A stretch of DNA of 64,000 nucleotides from Tricholoma matsutake. Lineage: Eukaryota > Basidiomycota > Agaricomycetes > Agaricales > Tricholomataceae. The notes below the pieces were generated by a model that was not told where the DNA came from, ran no database searches, and saw only the letters and a program-made list of their open reading frames with translations. The DNA lies in NCBI GenBank assembly GCA_026075535.2, contig AP026544.2, forward strand, positions 4,030,001 to 4,094,000. The letters are read 5' to 3'. How positions within the stretch are numbered: the stretch's first letter is position 1; the number at the start of each line of letters is the position of its first letter. Shown here piece by piece: positions 43,056-53,896 of the stretch. The translations under genes and the position numbers were made by a program.

Positions 43056-45977
43056 CTTTTTTTTTATAAGGAACTTACCATCCACACTCTACTATCTCAC
43101 AATTATTTTCCCTGGCTGACCCTTAAATTACTACAACAGTCAATTTTTTCACACTGACACCTACATGGCGCTGACTCTACTTGTTCGACTACTTGCCTCT
43201 TGTTTCAGCCCCCTCCATCTCCCCCACTTGCTCACCCATCCTGCTGTCATCTCCCAACACCATCATGTGCCATCCTCCATGTTCTCCCACAACACTGTCC
43301 TTTGACAACCACCTCCTCTCCTAGTGCTGTCATCTTGTCTGCTCCTGCCTCTGTCCTCTTGTCCTTTTTCTACCCTTGTTCTCTCCTACCATCGCCCAGT
43401 CTGACCCAGCATGACACTTCTGAGCACTGAGGTGCTGAACATTGTTGTGGCTTGTTCTCATCTTGTGCTGCTCATTTTCATCTTGTTCTCTGCCTGTACT
43501 GTTCCAGTGCAACATGTTCAAGCACCTTGAGGTGTGGGACATCATTGCTGCTCATTCCGCTCTTGTCCACCACCTGTACCATCCCAGTCATGACACATGT
43601 GAGCACCATGAGGTGCCAAACATTGTTGCTGCTCATTCTCTAGACATCCACCCCCATCCTCTCCTAATGCCCCCCACTGTCAGCAATGACAGTCCCACAA
43701 CTCCAGCATCACAACTATGTGCCACATCACTGCTGATGACACCCACACAGCCACCATTGCCACTGTCAACATTGTTGATGCTGACCACAACCACCTCATC
43801 CCCTATGTCAGAAGCACCACCAGCCCCTCATGAACAGCAGCACTGGCTTCCAGGCTGACCTACTACACTCCAGCAGAGTCCCCAGCCCCCCATTCTGTAC
43901 CCTGAGCCACCTATCACCACTGCCATGTCATCATCAACAATGGTGCCCACAGCTGTCACCCAACACATCAAAAATGATGGCACACACTGCTGGGTCAAAC
44001 TACAGCCCCACAGCAGCATTCCCAGCCTGTTCCCTCACATCCTGAGCACCCCACTGCTGCTGCCACATCACAATGGCAGCAACTACCATTGCAACCACCC
44101 CTGAAACAATGATCTGGACCACAGCTAGCACCCAGACAGCTAGTAACACCTTGAAGATTGTTGCCCTAGCTGTAAATGCTGTACACAGGCAGTCCACAGC
44201 CCAGAACACAGAGTTACATGAGGATGAGCAGACATGTTTGTTAAGATGTGTTGTGCACTCAACAGAACAACTGTGCCTTCCCCACCATCTCCAATGGCAA
44301 CCTATAGCACCTCCCACACCACTCTGTCCCCCCCAACTTGTGCCTCTGACTCCCATCAAACACCTAGAACCACCTGGTGAAACTATGAGGTGCTACACGA
44401 TGACCCCAGCTCCCCACTTCTGCCACTCCCAGAATATGACCCAACGTTCACAAAAAGAAAAAAAGAAAAAGGTGACACAACCTCCCTAAACTGTCAACAG
44501 CCCCTCGACTTGCTCCACAGACCCCTGCAATGCCCAAAAGACATCCACAACCCAGCAAAACCAATTGCAGGCATACATGCCCACGTGTTTGTCAAAACGC
44601 ATTGCCCACTCAACAACACCACTCTGCCTGCCCCACCAGTCCCAATGACAACCTACACCAGCTCCAATGGCACCATGTTCCCCCATGCTTGACCCCCCAT
44701 ACCCCTGTTATGCACCACAAGCCCACAATGACACCTTACACATCCACACTATGCACCACAAGCCCATGACAACACCTTATGTGTCCACACCACCTGCCAC
44801 AACATTGTTGACAACCAACCCCACCACTCTGTCCCCAGCCCCAAAACTGCCCCCAGGCTCTCATAAATGAAGACAACACACTGCCAGGATGTCCCACTGC
44901 ACTCTACTGGGGTCTTCAGCCCTCCCTGTTCAACTGCCATGTCACCATCGACAATGGTGACAAACCCAACTGCAACCACCCTTGAAATGCTGACTAGGGC
45001 CGTGTCCACACCCAAATGGTGGCCACCACCTTGGAGAGGGCTCACCTGAGACTCTCTTCATTTTCCCCCCATCACCTATGTCTATGCTAACAACATGGAC
45101 ACTGTCTGCATGTGGACACATTCATCAGAATGTGTGTGCTGCTTGATGGAACAGCTCTGCTGGTTCCAGGATCCCCAATGATGGCCCATGCAACCTCCCA
45201 TACCCTCTGTTCCCCCCCACCTCTCCCCAACTCGCTCCCCAGACCCCTGTTCACTCTGAAACACCCAGCGCAACCACCATGGCATCATTGATGTGTTCAT
45301 TGACAATGACTGAATCCCCTGCTCTGCCCAACTTAGGACCACCATTGGCAGCTCCAGAATGACAATGTACACAGCCAGAACCAGCAAAATGCCCCCAAAA
45401 CACGTCCCAAAGCCCTAGCTTGCCCCTGAACCCCCAAAACTAGCTGTTTCACCACCACCTGCATCCTACACCCCTGCCACATCACTGACAATGCCATCAA
45501 TGCCTGACAATGCCCCCCACTCACCGTCTACACCTATGTTTCCATCCATACACCCCAGCTTGCCCCAGGGGCCCTGTAAATGCACCATTTCGCCACCCCC
45601 CACCATGTCACTATCCCTGTCCCCAGCACCATGTCACCCACGCACCATCACCACTATCCCTGTCCCCAGCACCATGTCACCCATGCACCATCACCACTGT
45701 CCTTGAAAACACCCACTGCCCTTGTCAATGCCCATCCTTGTCAATGCCCCGTCATTGCCTGCCCTTGGCAATGCCCATCCTTGTTAATGCCCCATGAATG
45801 CCCATCCTTGTCAATGCCCATCCTTGTCAATGCCCTGTCAATGCCTATACCTGCACCGCACCTGTCCAACTGTGACTCAGTGTTCTTGCGAACATGTAAA
45901 GTTATTTTTGGTCACCATGACCACATTTACCTTGCCACCTGCCCCCCCCCCAGTCATTTTTTTGGAGTATGAGAGAG

Positions 45978-46161
45978 TGTAAGAGTGCCTCTTACATCAG
46001 CATTGCATTATCACATGCATGTCTATTATCACATGTTATTCTGTTGGTATATAGTCTACACTTCGAGTACTTGCACTGTATCTTAGTTTCCTCCCTCAAA
46101 TATACTAAGTTCCTTATATGTTCTTGTATCCTTGAGTGTTGGAAGCTTCAGCTTCCTTCCA
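45978..46161 (+). repeat. 3' LTR of element F
   Basis: 184 bp with the same terminal hairpin at its start (arms TGTAAGAG / CTCTTACA). A second hairpin lies near its end (arms GGAAGC / GCTTCC around TTCA). CAGGG follows. Confidence 0.85.
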
Positions 46162-46734
46162 CAGGGCCGGGGGACACTCCATCTACATATGATTCTCTGG
46201 ATAGACAGCGCTCCATCTGCTACTGACATGAAACCTGCCTTGGGTTCTGAAGTGTTCAGGCAGCATGTTTCTGCCTTCATTAAAGCAACAATTTGAGCAG
46301 ACTTGGAAGGTAAAAGGGCTGTGGAGGTGTTAAAGATAGAGAAGAAAAAAGGGCTCACATATGCACACCCTGTTCACCCACAGACAGCAGACGCAGGATG
46401 GCAGCTTAAACAGGTGGAGGAAAGTTTGGCACGTGCAGTGCAGCTACACCAGTGTAGTGTCAAGAACTGTTTGATTGTGAAGAACAGGTGACAACAGTGC
46501 AAGCACCATGCTCCATTCCCAATCGCAACAAAGAATTGGATTAATAAAAAGGGGCATTGGGGCCCATGACATGCATATGGGTATTTAAACAACTGGAACC
46601 CAGCAGTGCTACACTGTTTGCAAGCAAATCATGACATCAAGCTCATTACCAATGGAGAAGACACCAAAAACATGTCCTTTTACATTTCAAATTACACAAC
46701 CAAGAAGCAGACAAAATCTTTGAACACTTCCGCT

Positions 46735-46927
46735 TGGAAGGAAGCCAGAGCTTCTAACACTCGAGACTCATGGGCACAGAAACATGTAAGGAACTTAGTA
46801 TATTTTGAGGGGGGGAAACTAAGATACAGTACAAATACCTGAAGTATGGACTATATACTACTGGAATAACATGTGATAATACTGAAGCATGTGATAATGG
46901 TGTGATGATGTAAGAGGAACTCTTACA
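46735..46927 (-). repeat. 3' LTR of element G
   Basis: 193 bp. On the plus strand it starts TGGAAGGAAGCC and ends CTCTTACA; the terminal hairpin is imperfect here (AGAGGAACTCT). Confidence 0.85.
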
Positions 46928-47469
46928 CTCTCTCATACTCCAAAAAAATGACTGAGGGGGGGCTTGAATCAACAAGTCACAGGCACACTTTACACATTGG
47001 TGAAAACATTGAGTTGCCTGGTAGTGGACTGATGATGACAGTGGGTGATGATGGTGGGTGTCGAGGACAGGGGGCGTTGACAAGGACAGTGGGTGTTGAT
47101 GAGGACAGTGGGTGTTGATGAGGACAGTGGCATTGATGAGGACAGTGGGCATTGATGAGGACAGTGGCATTGACGAGGACAGTGGGTGTTGACAGTGCGG
47201 TGCTGGGGACAGGGACAGTGACATGGTGGGGGGAGGCAAAATGGTGCATTTACAGGACACCTGGGGTGAGCTGGGGTGTATGGATGGAAACATGGGCATA
47301 GACGGTCAGCGGGGGGTGTCATCAGGTGTTCCCAGCATCGTTAGTGACATGGCAGGGGTGTAGGATGCAGGTGGCAGAGAAATGGCTTGTTTTGGGGGTT
47401 CAGGGGTGAGCTAGCACTTTGGGAACCATTTTGGGGGTGTTTCGCTGGTTCTGGCTGCATACGTCATCG

Positions 47470-47820
47470 TCATCGTTTGAGAAGGTCACCTAGCCTGGTG
47501 ATGAGATCGGGTGCAAGATGTTCTGGAGAGTCAATGAGACAGCAAAGATCCATATCTGAATTTTGTAGACTGAAACCGTTTGTAGTGCTTCCAACTGAGA
47601 GCAGGTGACTGTCCCATTCAATCGTACCAATGAGGTGTTCTAGAAGTTTGCAGATGTCTTCCTTTACAGCCATTTCCTCAGTAGTTGGTAGGAGCTGTAT
47701 GACAAAATCAAAGAGACATTGAGAGAGGTCAGAGACAAAACGCTGCTTGTAAGCATGTCTTTGTGGGTGAGCATTGTGATAATGAATTGACTGAGTAGAC
47801 AATGACTGTGAGTAGGCCAT
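47470..47820 (-). pseudogene. Captured 5' end of a Cid1/TUTase-type nucleotidyltransferase gene
   Basis: Host-derived fragment of about 116 residues starting ATG at 47820 (MAYSQSLSTQSIHYH), in the sense direction of element G. Within it, GSTTNGFSLQNSDMDLC is the signature of non-canonical poly(A)/poly(U) polymerases: GS, then the first two catalytic acids as DMD. DICKLLEHLIGTIEWDSHLLSV precedes it, typical for the start of the catalytic fold. The third acid and the PAP-associated domain are missing, so it cannot act alone. Upstream (47821-47939) is a pyrimidine-rich stretch like a fungal 5' UTR. The homologous place in element F lacks it, so it was gained by G. Confidence 0.8.
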
Positions 47821-47947
47821 GGACAATGACGAGGATGGCTATGGGGAGAGGGAAGAGATGAGAAGGGGGAGATCAGGAGATTGGGAGATGTGGGGGGTAT
47901 GAGAGCAGCAACAGAGGAAGGTGGGGTTGGCAGAGCTCATCCATTGA

Positions 47948-48785
47948 TAGTGTTTAAAGGTCCAGTCCAGTCCAGTTTTTGACTTCCAAATGGGGCAACT
48001 GGCAACCGCAACTGGTCTAGGACCAACCTAGATATTGGAGGACTGCAACCGGACCCTTTAGGACTGGTCCTAATCAGTCCATGGACCGAAAAAAGACTGG
48101 TTTGGACCAGTTTTTTGTCATAAAATTTATTGTGCCAAATAACCCATATGTATCTCAACAAATATGACCATCACCTCATATATATTATATTAATGGATAG
48201 AGATTGTAATGCTACATAGACCAATTCAACATTTAAGCAATTCCGTCAAGATTTGACTGAGATATGGCCAAAACTGAAAGGACATGCATTCAAGTTGTGG
48301 TTTGTAGTTTGTAATTTGTAGTTTGTAGTTGCACTCATTTGGGCTGTTGTATAAATAAAATCCCATGGTACAGATAATTAGGTGTGTTGTTGTTACTTTT
48401 ATGATGCTATATAGCTGTACAAAAAAAATTATAGCTCAGGTAATAAGCAATGCAATCAAAGTTGTTCTGATACAACAAAATACTTATACAAAAATGGTTT
48501 TGGTCATATCTCAACCAATTCTTGACTGTTTTTGATGATCCAGGGACCGAAAATAAAGTAAATATGTGTGGGAGTAAGGTCTAACACACGTTGGAACAAG
48601 AGACCAGTTGCAACCGGTTTTAACTGGTTTTTCATCGGTCCTACTATATTTTTCAAAACGAAAGACCAGCAACTGGACTGAAAAAGACCAGTCCATAAAT
48701 AGACCACTCGTCCGGTCCTAATCAGTCCAGTTCAGTTCAGTTTCGGTCTTTTTTTTGGTCCTACAGACTGGACCTTTAAACACTA
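47948..48785 (-). mobile_element. Non-autonomous hAT element, copy 2 (838 bp)
   Basis: Same length as copy 1 but opposite in orientation. Ends are TAGTGTTTAAAGGTCCAG and its inverse, flanked by a perfect 8-bp duplication TCCATTGA (47940-47947 and 48786-48793). It lies within element G, upstream of the captured gene fragment. No transposase. Confidence 0.9.
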
Positions 48786-48793
48786 TCCATTGA

Positions 48794-50762
48794 GCAGATC
48801 ACACGTTCCAAATGAACGCATGGGCGTGTAGGTGTGCAATGGCGTTTTCTCGGCTGTGGTTGTTTTGGAGATGGATTATGCCCCCTATGAGTGACTTTAC
48901 CTGAAGGGGTAGAAGTAACTATAAAAGGATCAGAACAGGATACGTTCAAAGTTTGTCATCTTGCTGTCTGGTCTGTGGTGAATGTTGATTACAAAGCGAA
49001 AAAATACCAGGTGTTCTTGATGGTTGTACAACGATGACAGGAGGAGGAGCAGAAGGATGTCGACAGTGAAAAATAGGGGCTTGGGAAGTGTAGCAAGGCT
49101 GCATTGGCGAAAAACAGGTGTCGTGGTTGAGGGGAAAGGTGTCGATGGCGAAAGATGGGGGTTGGGTGGAGCTGGAGCAGATGGGGGGTGTTGAAAATTG
49201 TCGGCAGCCTCATTAATGATGAGGGGTGGTGTAATATGCGGGTGATTGCAAAACGGGCATTTTTGGGGTGTCTGGGGCAAGTCAAGGAGATGTGGCAGGG
49301 CATGGAACTGTTTCAGCATCTCTAGCTGCATATCTCATGGCTCTGGAGCATCGGTTCATGGTCTAGCATGGTCCAGAGCAGGGGATATGGTTGTCGTCGG
49401 CAAACACATCAAGGATGACATGGCAGTTCAGCGCTTTGGGATGAATGGGGGTGTCCCTAGATGCAGACGGTGTCGTTAGTGATGAGATGGTGAACGGGGG
49501 GTGTTAGCAGTTGTCAATGAAGTTGCCGACAACGTGGCTGGGGTGTGGGACACAGGTGGTGGCAGAACGATGTTTTTCCTGGGTGTCTGTGGTGAACTAG
49601 GTGGATGGAATGGGACTTGGGGGTGCCTAAGGGCTCTGGTCGCATGTTTTGTTGTTTTTGGAGGGTAGGGTCTCATTTCAAATGTAGTGGGACAAGGGGA
49701 GTCGGCGTTGATGCATATGATGCAGCACAGACATGGGGTAGCTCAGGGTGTGCAATGGGGGGCATGGGGGCAACCTGAGGGGAGCTGGGTGGTGTGTGAT
49801 GCTTCCTAGACCTTTGTTTTCATTGACGAGGGCAGGGTGTTGACAGTGATGGGTGTTGACAGTGAGGGGGTGTGTCCTCGGGTACTGGTGGGTCTGGGAG
49901 TGTATTCTGTCATTTTAGAGCTGCAGTTTTTGGTTCCGAGTGGGGCAGGGCCAGGGAATGGGCCGCTAAACAGTTCCAATGAATGTGCCTGCTCATTGTC
50001 ATGCAATTTGGTTTGTTGGGCTGTAGAACATCATCATTGGCCATCAGGTGTGTGGTTAGCCATGTTTGGGGCAGGGGTAGTTGTTTTGGTGCTTGCCGTG
50101 GTCCAGGTGGACGGTTTGGGGGCAGTTGTAGCAGTTGTGGGTGCTGTCATTGATGATGATGCAGCGGTGGAACGGTGAGGCTCAGGGGTTAAGAGGAGGG
50201 GGTGGGAAGTGGGCTGGGGGATAATGGGTCATCGTTGTAGATGCTGGGGCTGCATGGGTGGTTTCATCAAGTATATGACACATTCAGAGAAACACGTCTG
50301 TATGACCTTGCATAACAGTGCTTTCCGGGCTTGAGAAAGGGGGCTGTGGAGGCAGTAGGAGTGGGGTAGATTGACCTGGCAACATATGCTGTCGTTTTCC
50401 AGGTGCTGGGAGAGGGGACTTGCACTGGAAAACTGGTCATGAGACAGTTGTCATCGTCGTTGTCAATCATGTTGATAGCTGTGACAACGTGGCACATGAT
50501 GGTGACATTGATGATGATGTGGTGCAGGGTTGGTAATGGTCATGCGGGGTCATTTGAAATGTTGGGAGCCAAGCGAGATGGGCGGGGTCGAGATGGGGTA
50601 TAGGTGGTGTATAAATGCAAGTACAAATGAGAGTAGTTGTTGATACTGTGTCCAGTGTGAAAAAATCAACCATTTCAGAAATTCCAGGGTCAGCGAGGTT
50701 TCAGGAAAAAGAGCATGTGTGAGAGAGTAGAGTGTGTATAGTAAGTTCATTACAAAAAAAAG
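48794..50762 (-). other. Element G interior, no recognised gene
   Basis: G-rich on the plus strand, low-complexity, with open frames on both strands but no domain. It includes a short frame with CPFCNHPH (49240-49260) and many GTGGG/CATGG simple-sequence steps. It resembles the element F interior in style and in places in sequence. Confidence 0.5.
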
Positions 50763-50955
50763 TGGAAGGAAGCTGGAGCTTCCAACACTCGAGACTCATG
50801 GGCACAGAAACATGTAAGGAACTTAGTATATTTCAAGGGGGGGAAACTAAGATACAGTACAAATACTCAAAGTATGGACTATATACTACTGGAATAACAT
50901 GTGATAATACTGAAGCATGTGATAATGGTGTGATGATGTAAGAGGCACTCTTACA
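50763..50955 (-). repeat. 5' LTR of element G
   Basis: 193 bp, keeping the perfect terminal hairpin (arms TGTAAGAG / CTCTTACA) and the near-terminal one (GGAAGCTGGAGCTTCC). Confidence 0.85.
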
Positions 50956-53459
50956 CCACTCTGTTGGCCACATGATTGGCATATCATACAAGGCAAGAGA
51001 AGCACAATATGGACTGTATAGATATGAACAAGAAGCTCATTCAGTGCTGTGCCAATACCCTCACTCGTCAACAGGAGTTCAGTTCACCAGAGATTGAGAG
51101 TTACCTCATGGGTTGGGGTGACCACTACCTCTCACACAATTATGCACCCATCTATTGGGACAGCATTGTCCAAACAGTGAAAAAGAGTTTCCCAGAACTG
51201 AACCTGAAATGGTCAGGCCTTTCTCGAGCTTGGCAACCTGATGCTTACTAAGTAGTTAAGGCCATACACCACTGATCTCATAACAGGGGAATGAGACACC
51301 ACAGATAGCACAATTGTAAGTCAACACAAGCCATTAGGAGCCATCACTGATACACCAAATAGAGTGACAATGTTTGGGTATCACTTGTCAAGGATAAACT
51401 GGTGTTGCAGGATCAGCTTTGGGATTACACAGACTGTGGGGATCTGTTACTGAGTTCCTCTTTTCTAGATTTCATAGTGAACACATATGAAGGCGACATG
51501 CCACAGGGAAGCAAAGAAGATGAAGGGGCCAGTGTCAGGAGGGGCAGGAGGCCAAATTTGCAGATACCTTACAACTCACGCAGCGGCTGAGAGGAGCATT
51601 GCCACATCATTAGGTCTGAGGGACATGAGATGCTTCCTAATTTCATCAGCAGATGGTTTCCTAGAAATGACCAAGAAGAGGAACATGAGCTCTATGCTGC
51701 ATGCATGTTAGTGTTACTGCAGCCATGGACTGCACTCATTGAGCTGAAGGGAGCCATGGAAACCTTTGGCCAGGCTTTTGCATGTTTTTACAGCACAGCA
51801 TCAGTGGAGACAGTGTTTAGGATTGACAATATTCAGTACTACTACAAGTGTTCTGACCATGCATTTGGTGAACAGGCCAGCGAAAACACCCAAGCAGAGA
51901 ACGACAATGATGAGGGAATGGCCCTGACAACAGAGGAACAGCCTGATGAGGCTGTGGGAGCTGCTGTTCATTTTGCAGAAGAGGATGTCTACCTTGCTCG
52001 AGACAGAATGTGGGACAGATGTGACATTCATTATGCAGATGTCGCTATGGTCATTGTGGAAGACATCAGCATTTTCTTGAGTGAAGTTTATAGCACAGCA
52101 TTCAGGGCATTGGTGCCACAAGCCAGTGCTGATGACCTGCAGATTCATTACCAGTGGGAGACAACACTGCAGAATATCAAGAGAATGAACCAGTCCATGG
52201 TTCCTCCAATCCACAGCAACAACAGCAATGTGGGTTTGGAGAACACTCCTGAAACTTCAGGTAACATCCAGCCAGTACCCCAAGCGGTAGTAATGGAGAG
52301 GCTAGAGCTTCGTGGATTGAAAACTGGCCAGAGGAGGGCACACAACATCATTTCCCAGCATTTGAATGCCCACCTGGCAGGGCACCACCTGCTACAACTC
52401 CTCATGCTCATCCAAGGTGCAGGCAGCACTGGCAAAACCACACTGATTGAGCAAATCACAAAGACCTTCAGTGAATGTAACACAGAAGGACTGCTGGCAA
52501 AAACAGTGACCACTGGGGTTGCAACAAGTCTCATTGAAGGGATGACACTCCACACTTGGGCAGGCATCCCACACAATCTCAACAATGCCCACACCGCTAG
52601 CAAGAAAACATGCAATAGAAGGATAGTGAACATCTCAGGGAAACAGTATCTCATCGTAGATGAACATTCAATGGTAATGAAAGAGCTGTTCACATTCTTG
52701 TCAGAGGTGCTGGGCAATGAAAGGAATGACTGTGTGGGGGTGGATGCCACAGTACCTTTTGGAGGGATGCATCTGGTGTTGCTAGGGCACTTCCACCAAT
52801 TTCCACCTGTTGGCAATCTGAGAGGGGCATTGTACTGCACTCAACACAACTTTCAATGACAGCAGGTTGGGCAAAAGCTGTTTGAGCAATTTACAGTTGT
52901 AGTGGATCTGCAGGAACAGTGCTGAGTGAAGGATGAGCAATGGGTCGCTTTGTTGGTGAGGCACAGATAAGGGGCATGCACAGAGGACAACATTGCAGAG
53001 GTGAGAAAGTTGGTGTTGACCAACAAGGAATGTGACATGCCCAATTTTAGCAACTGGCCATGGTCAGCAGCAGTGTTGGTTACACCATGTCATTCTGTCC
53101 AGACAAGGTGGAATGCAGCAGCATTGCATCGGCATTGCACCATTTCCAGCCACTCACTTTATGTCGTACTGGCAGAGGACACCATTGGGGATGAGAGGGC
53201 ACAGCTCAGCCTGGAAGCATGGGTTGTAGTCATGGGGACCAAGCCAAAGGACACTGAGAGACTGGAACAAACAGTCGAGATTGCAGTAGGAATGGTAGCA
53301 ATGGTCATTCTCAACATTGTGATGGAAGCTGATTTGGCAAATGGCACATGGGGCGAGATTGTGGACATTATTCTAGATCTGAGGGAAACTGTCAGCAACC
53401 ACAACATGAGGGAAGGCAGCATCGTTACCTGCCATCCGTCATCATTTTTAGGCCAACAC

Positions 53460-53885
53460 TATAAGGGCAACCTCAGCCTCTAGCAAAGGAAAATCCAAAG
53501 TTAAAATTATACTACATAGTACAGGGATTGGGGACACACCTAGCAAAGGGAAATCCGAAGAGAAAACTCTAAGGATCCCTTTGCCGATGCCCAGTATATG
53601 TGAAGATGACAAAAATCAAATAATAACCTAAAAATAGAAAAGGCGGAGATAGGCAGATCAAGGCTGCTGAATGACATCATACCAAGGGGTAGGTGTCAGA
53701 AGGGGTGCTCTGCCTCTAAATATAAAACTGTCAACATGCACAAACATGATAGAAAGGGAAAATTAGTAATAAAATCCGGAAAAATCATAGAAAATGAAGA
53801 ATGGAAGGAAATGAAGTGAGGAAAAATATAGAACAAATGTAAAAAATAGGAGAAACACACAGGGTACCCCCCTAGTCCCCTTACA
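53460..53885 (-). repeat. 3' LTR of Gyp-2
   Basis: Aligns with the Gyp-1 LTR over its full length with scattered transitions (for example GGGGGCGCACC to GGGGACACACC) and few indels. Confidence 0.88.
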
Positions 53886-53896
53886 TCACCCCCTCT

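Larger units (their letters stand above)
42890..46161 (+). mobile_element. Element F: non-autonomous LTR retrotransposon
   Basis: 3,272 bp bounded by LTRs 42890-43055 and 45978-46161 and by CAGGG on both sides (42885-42889 and 46162-46166). It sits inside the Helitron just before the HUH codons. No Gag or Pol is recognisable. The C-rich interior has diverged repeats; related blocks lie near 44200-44330, 44560-44650 and 45090-45220. An 18-bp-type repeat (CATCCTTGTCAATGCC) occurs at about 45715-45850. A purine tract GGAGTATGAGAGAG precedes the right LTR. Confidence 0.85.
46735..50955 (-). mobile_element. Element G: non-autonomous LTR retrotransposon with captured gene fragment
   Basis: 4,221 bp in the minus orientation, same family as F. 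LTRs are 193 bp (46735-46927, 50763-50955). Flanks are CCGCT (46730-46734) and CCACT (50956-50960), one CpG-type difference. It interrupts the Helitron just after the Rep tyrosine motif. The interior aligns with F in places (for example CATGTTTCCATCCATACACC). It additionally contains a Cid1-type gene fragment, an 838-bp hAT element and an 18-bp-type repeat (GACAGTGGGTGTTGATGAG) at about 47060-47200. No Gag or Pol. Confidence 0.85.
42255..53455 (+). pseudogene. Helitron Rep-Helicase (RepHel), broken
   Basis: Rolling-circle transposase with a HUH nuclease and a PIF1-type helicase. Piece 1 holds the Helitron helicase-like N region (FRVIQKWQVCRSAAL, LWIMLNPSDMHDPV). Piece 2 holds the HUH motif GRGTLHLHMILW and the tyrosine motif FYISNYTTKKQ. 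Piece 3 holds RQQEFSSPEIESYLMGWGDHY (about 51070-51125), then PIF1 helicase: Walker A IQGAGSTGKTTLI (52412-52450), Walker B LIVDEHSMV (52650-52680) and GMHLVLLGHFHQFPPV (52765-52810). C-terminal helicase parts such as GMVAMVILNIVMEADLANGTWG follow to about 53400. Stops and shifts occur in pieces 2 and 3 and around 51250-51600 and 52860. Dead. Confidence 0.85.
42244..53459 (+). mobile_element. Helitron remnant, split by elements F and G
   Basis: Helitron coding sequence runs in three pieces, 42244-42889, 46162-46734 and 50956-53459. Removing the two LTR insertions (with one duplication each) restores the reading order. Both Helitron ends are missing: element E lies on the left and Gyp-2 on the right. 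Confidence 0.85.

Noticed and set aside
43200..45980. Several Pro/His/Thr-rich frames in element F (and similar ones in G) considered as Gag
   Set aside because: No capsid or zinc-knuckle motif; frames overlap on both strands in low-complexity C-rich sequence.
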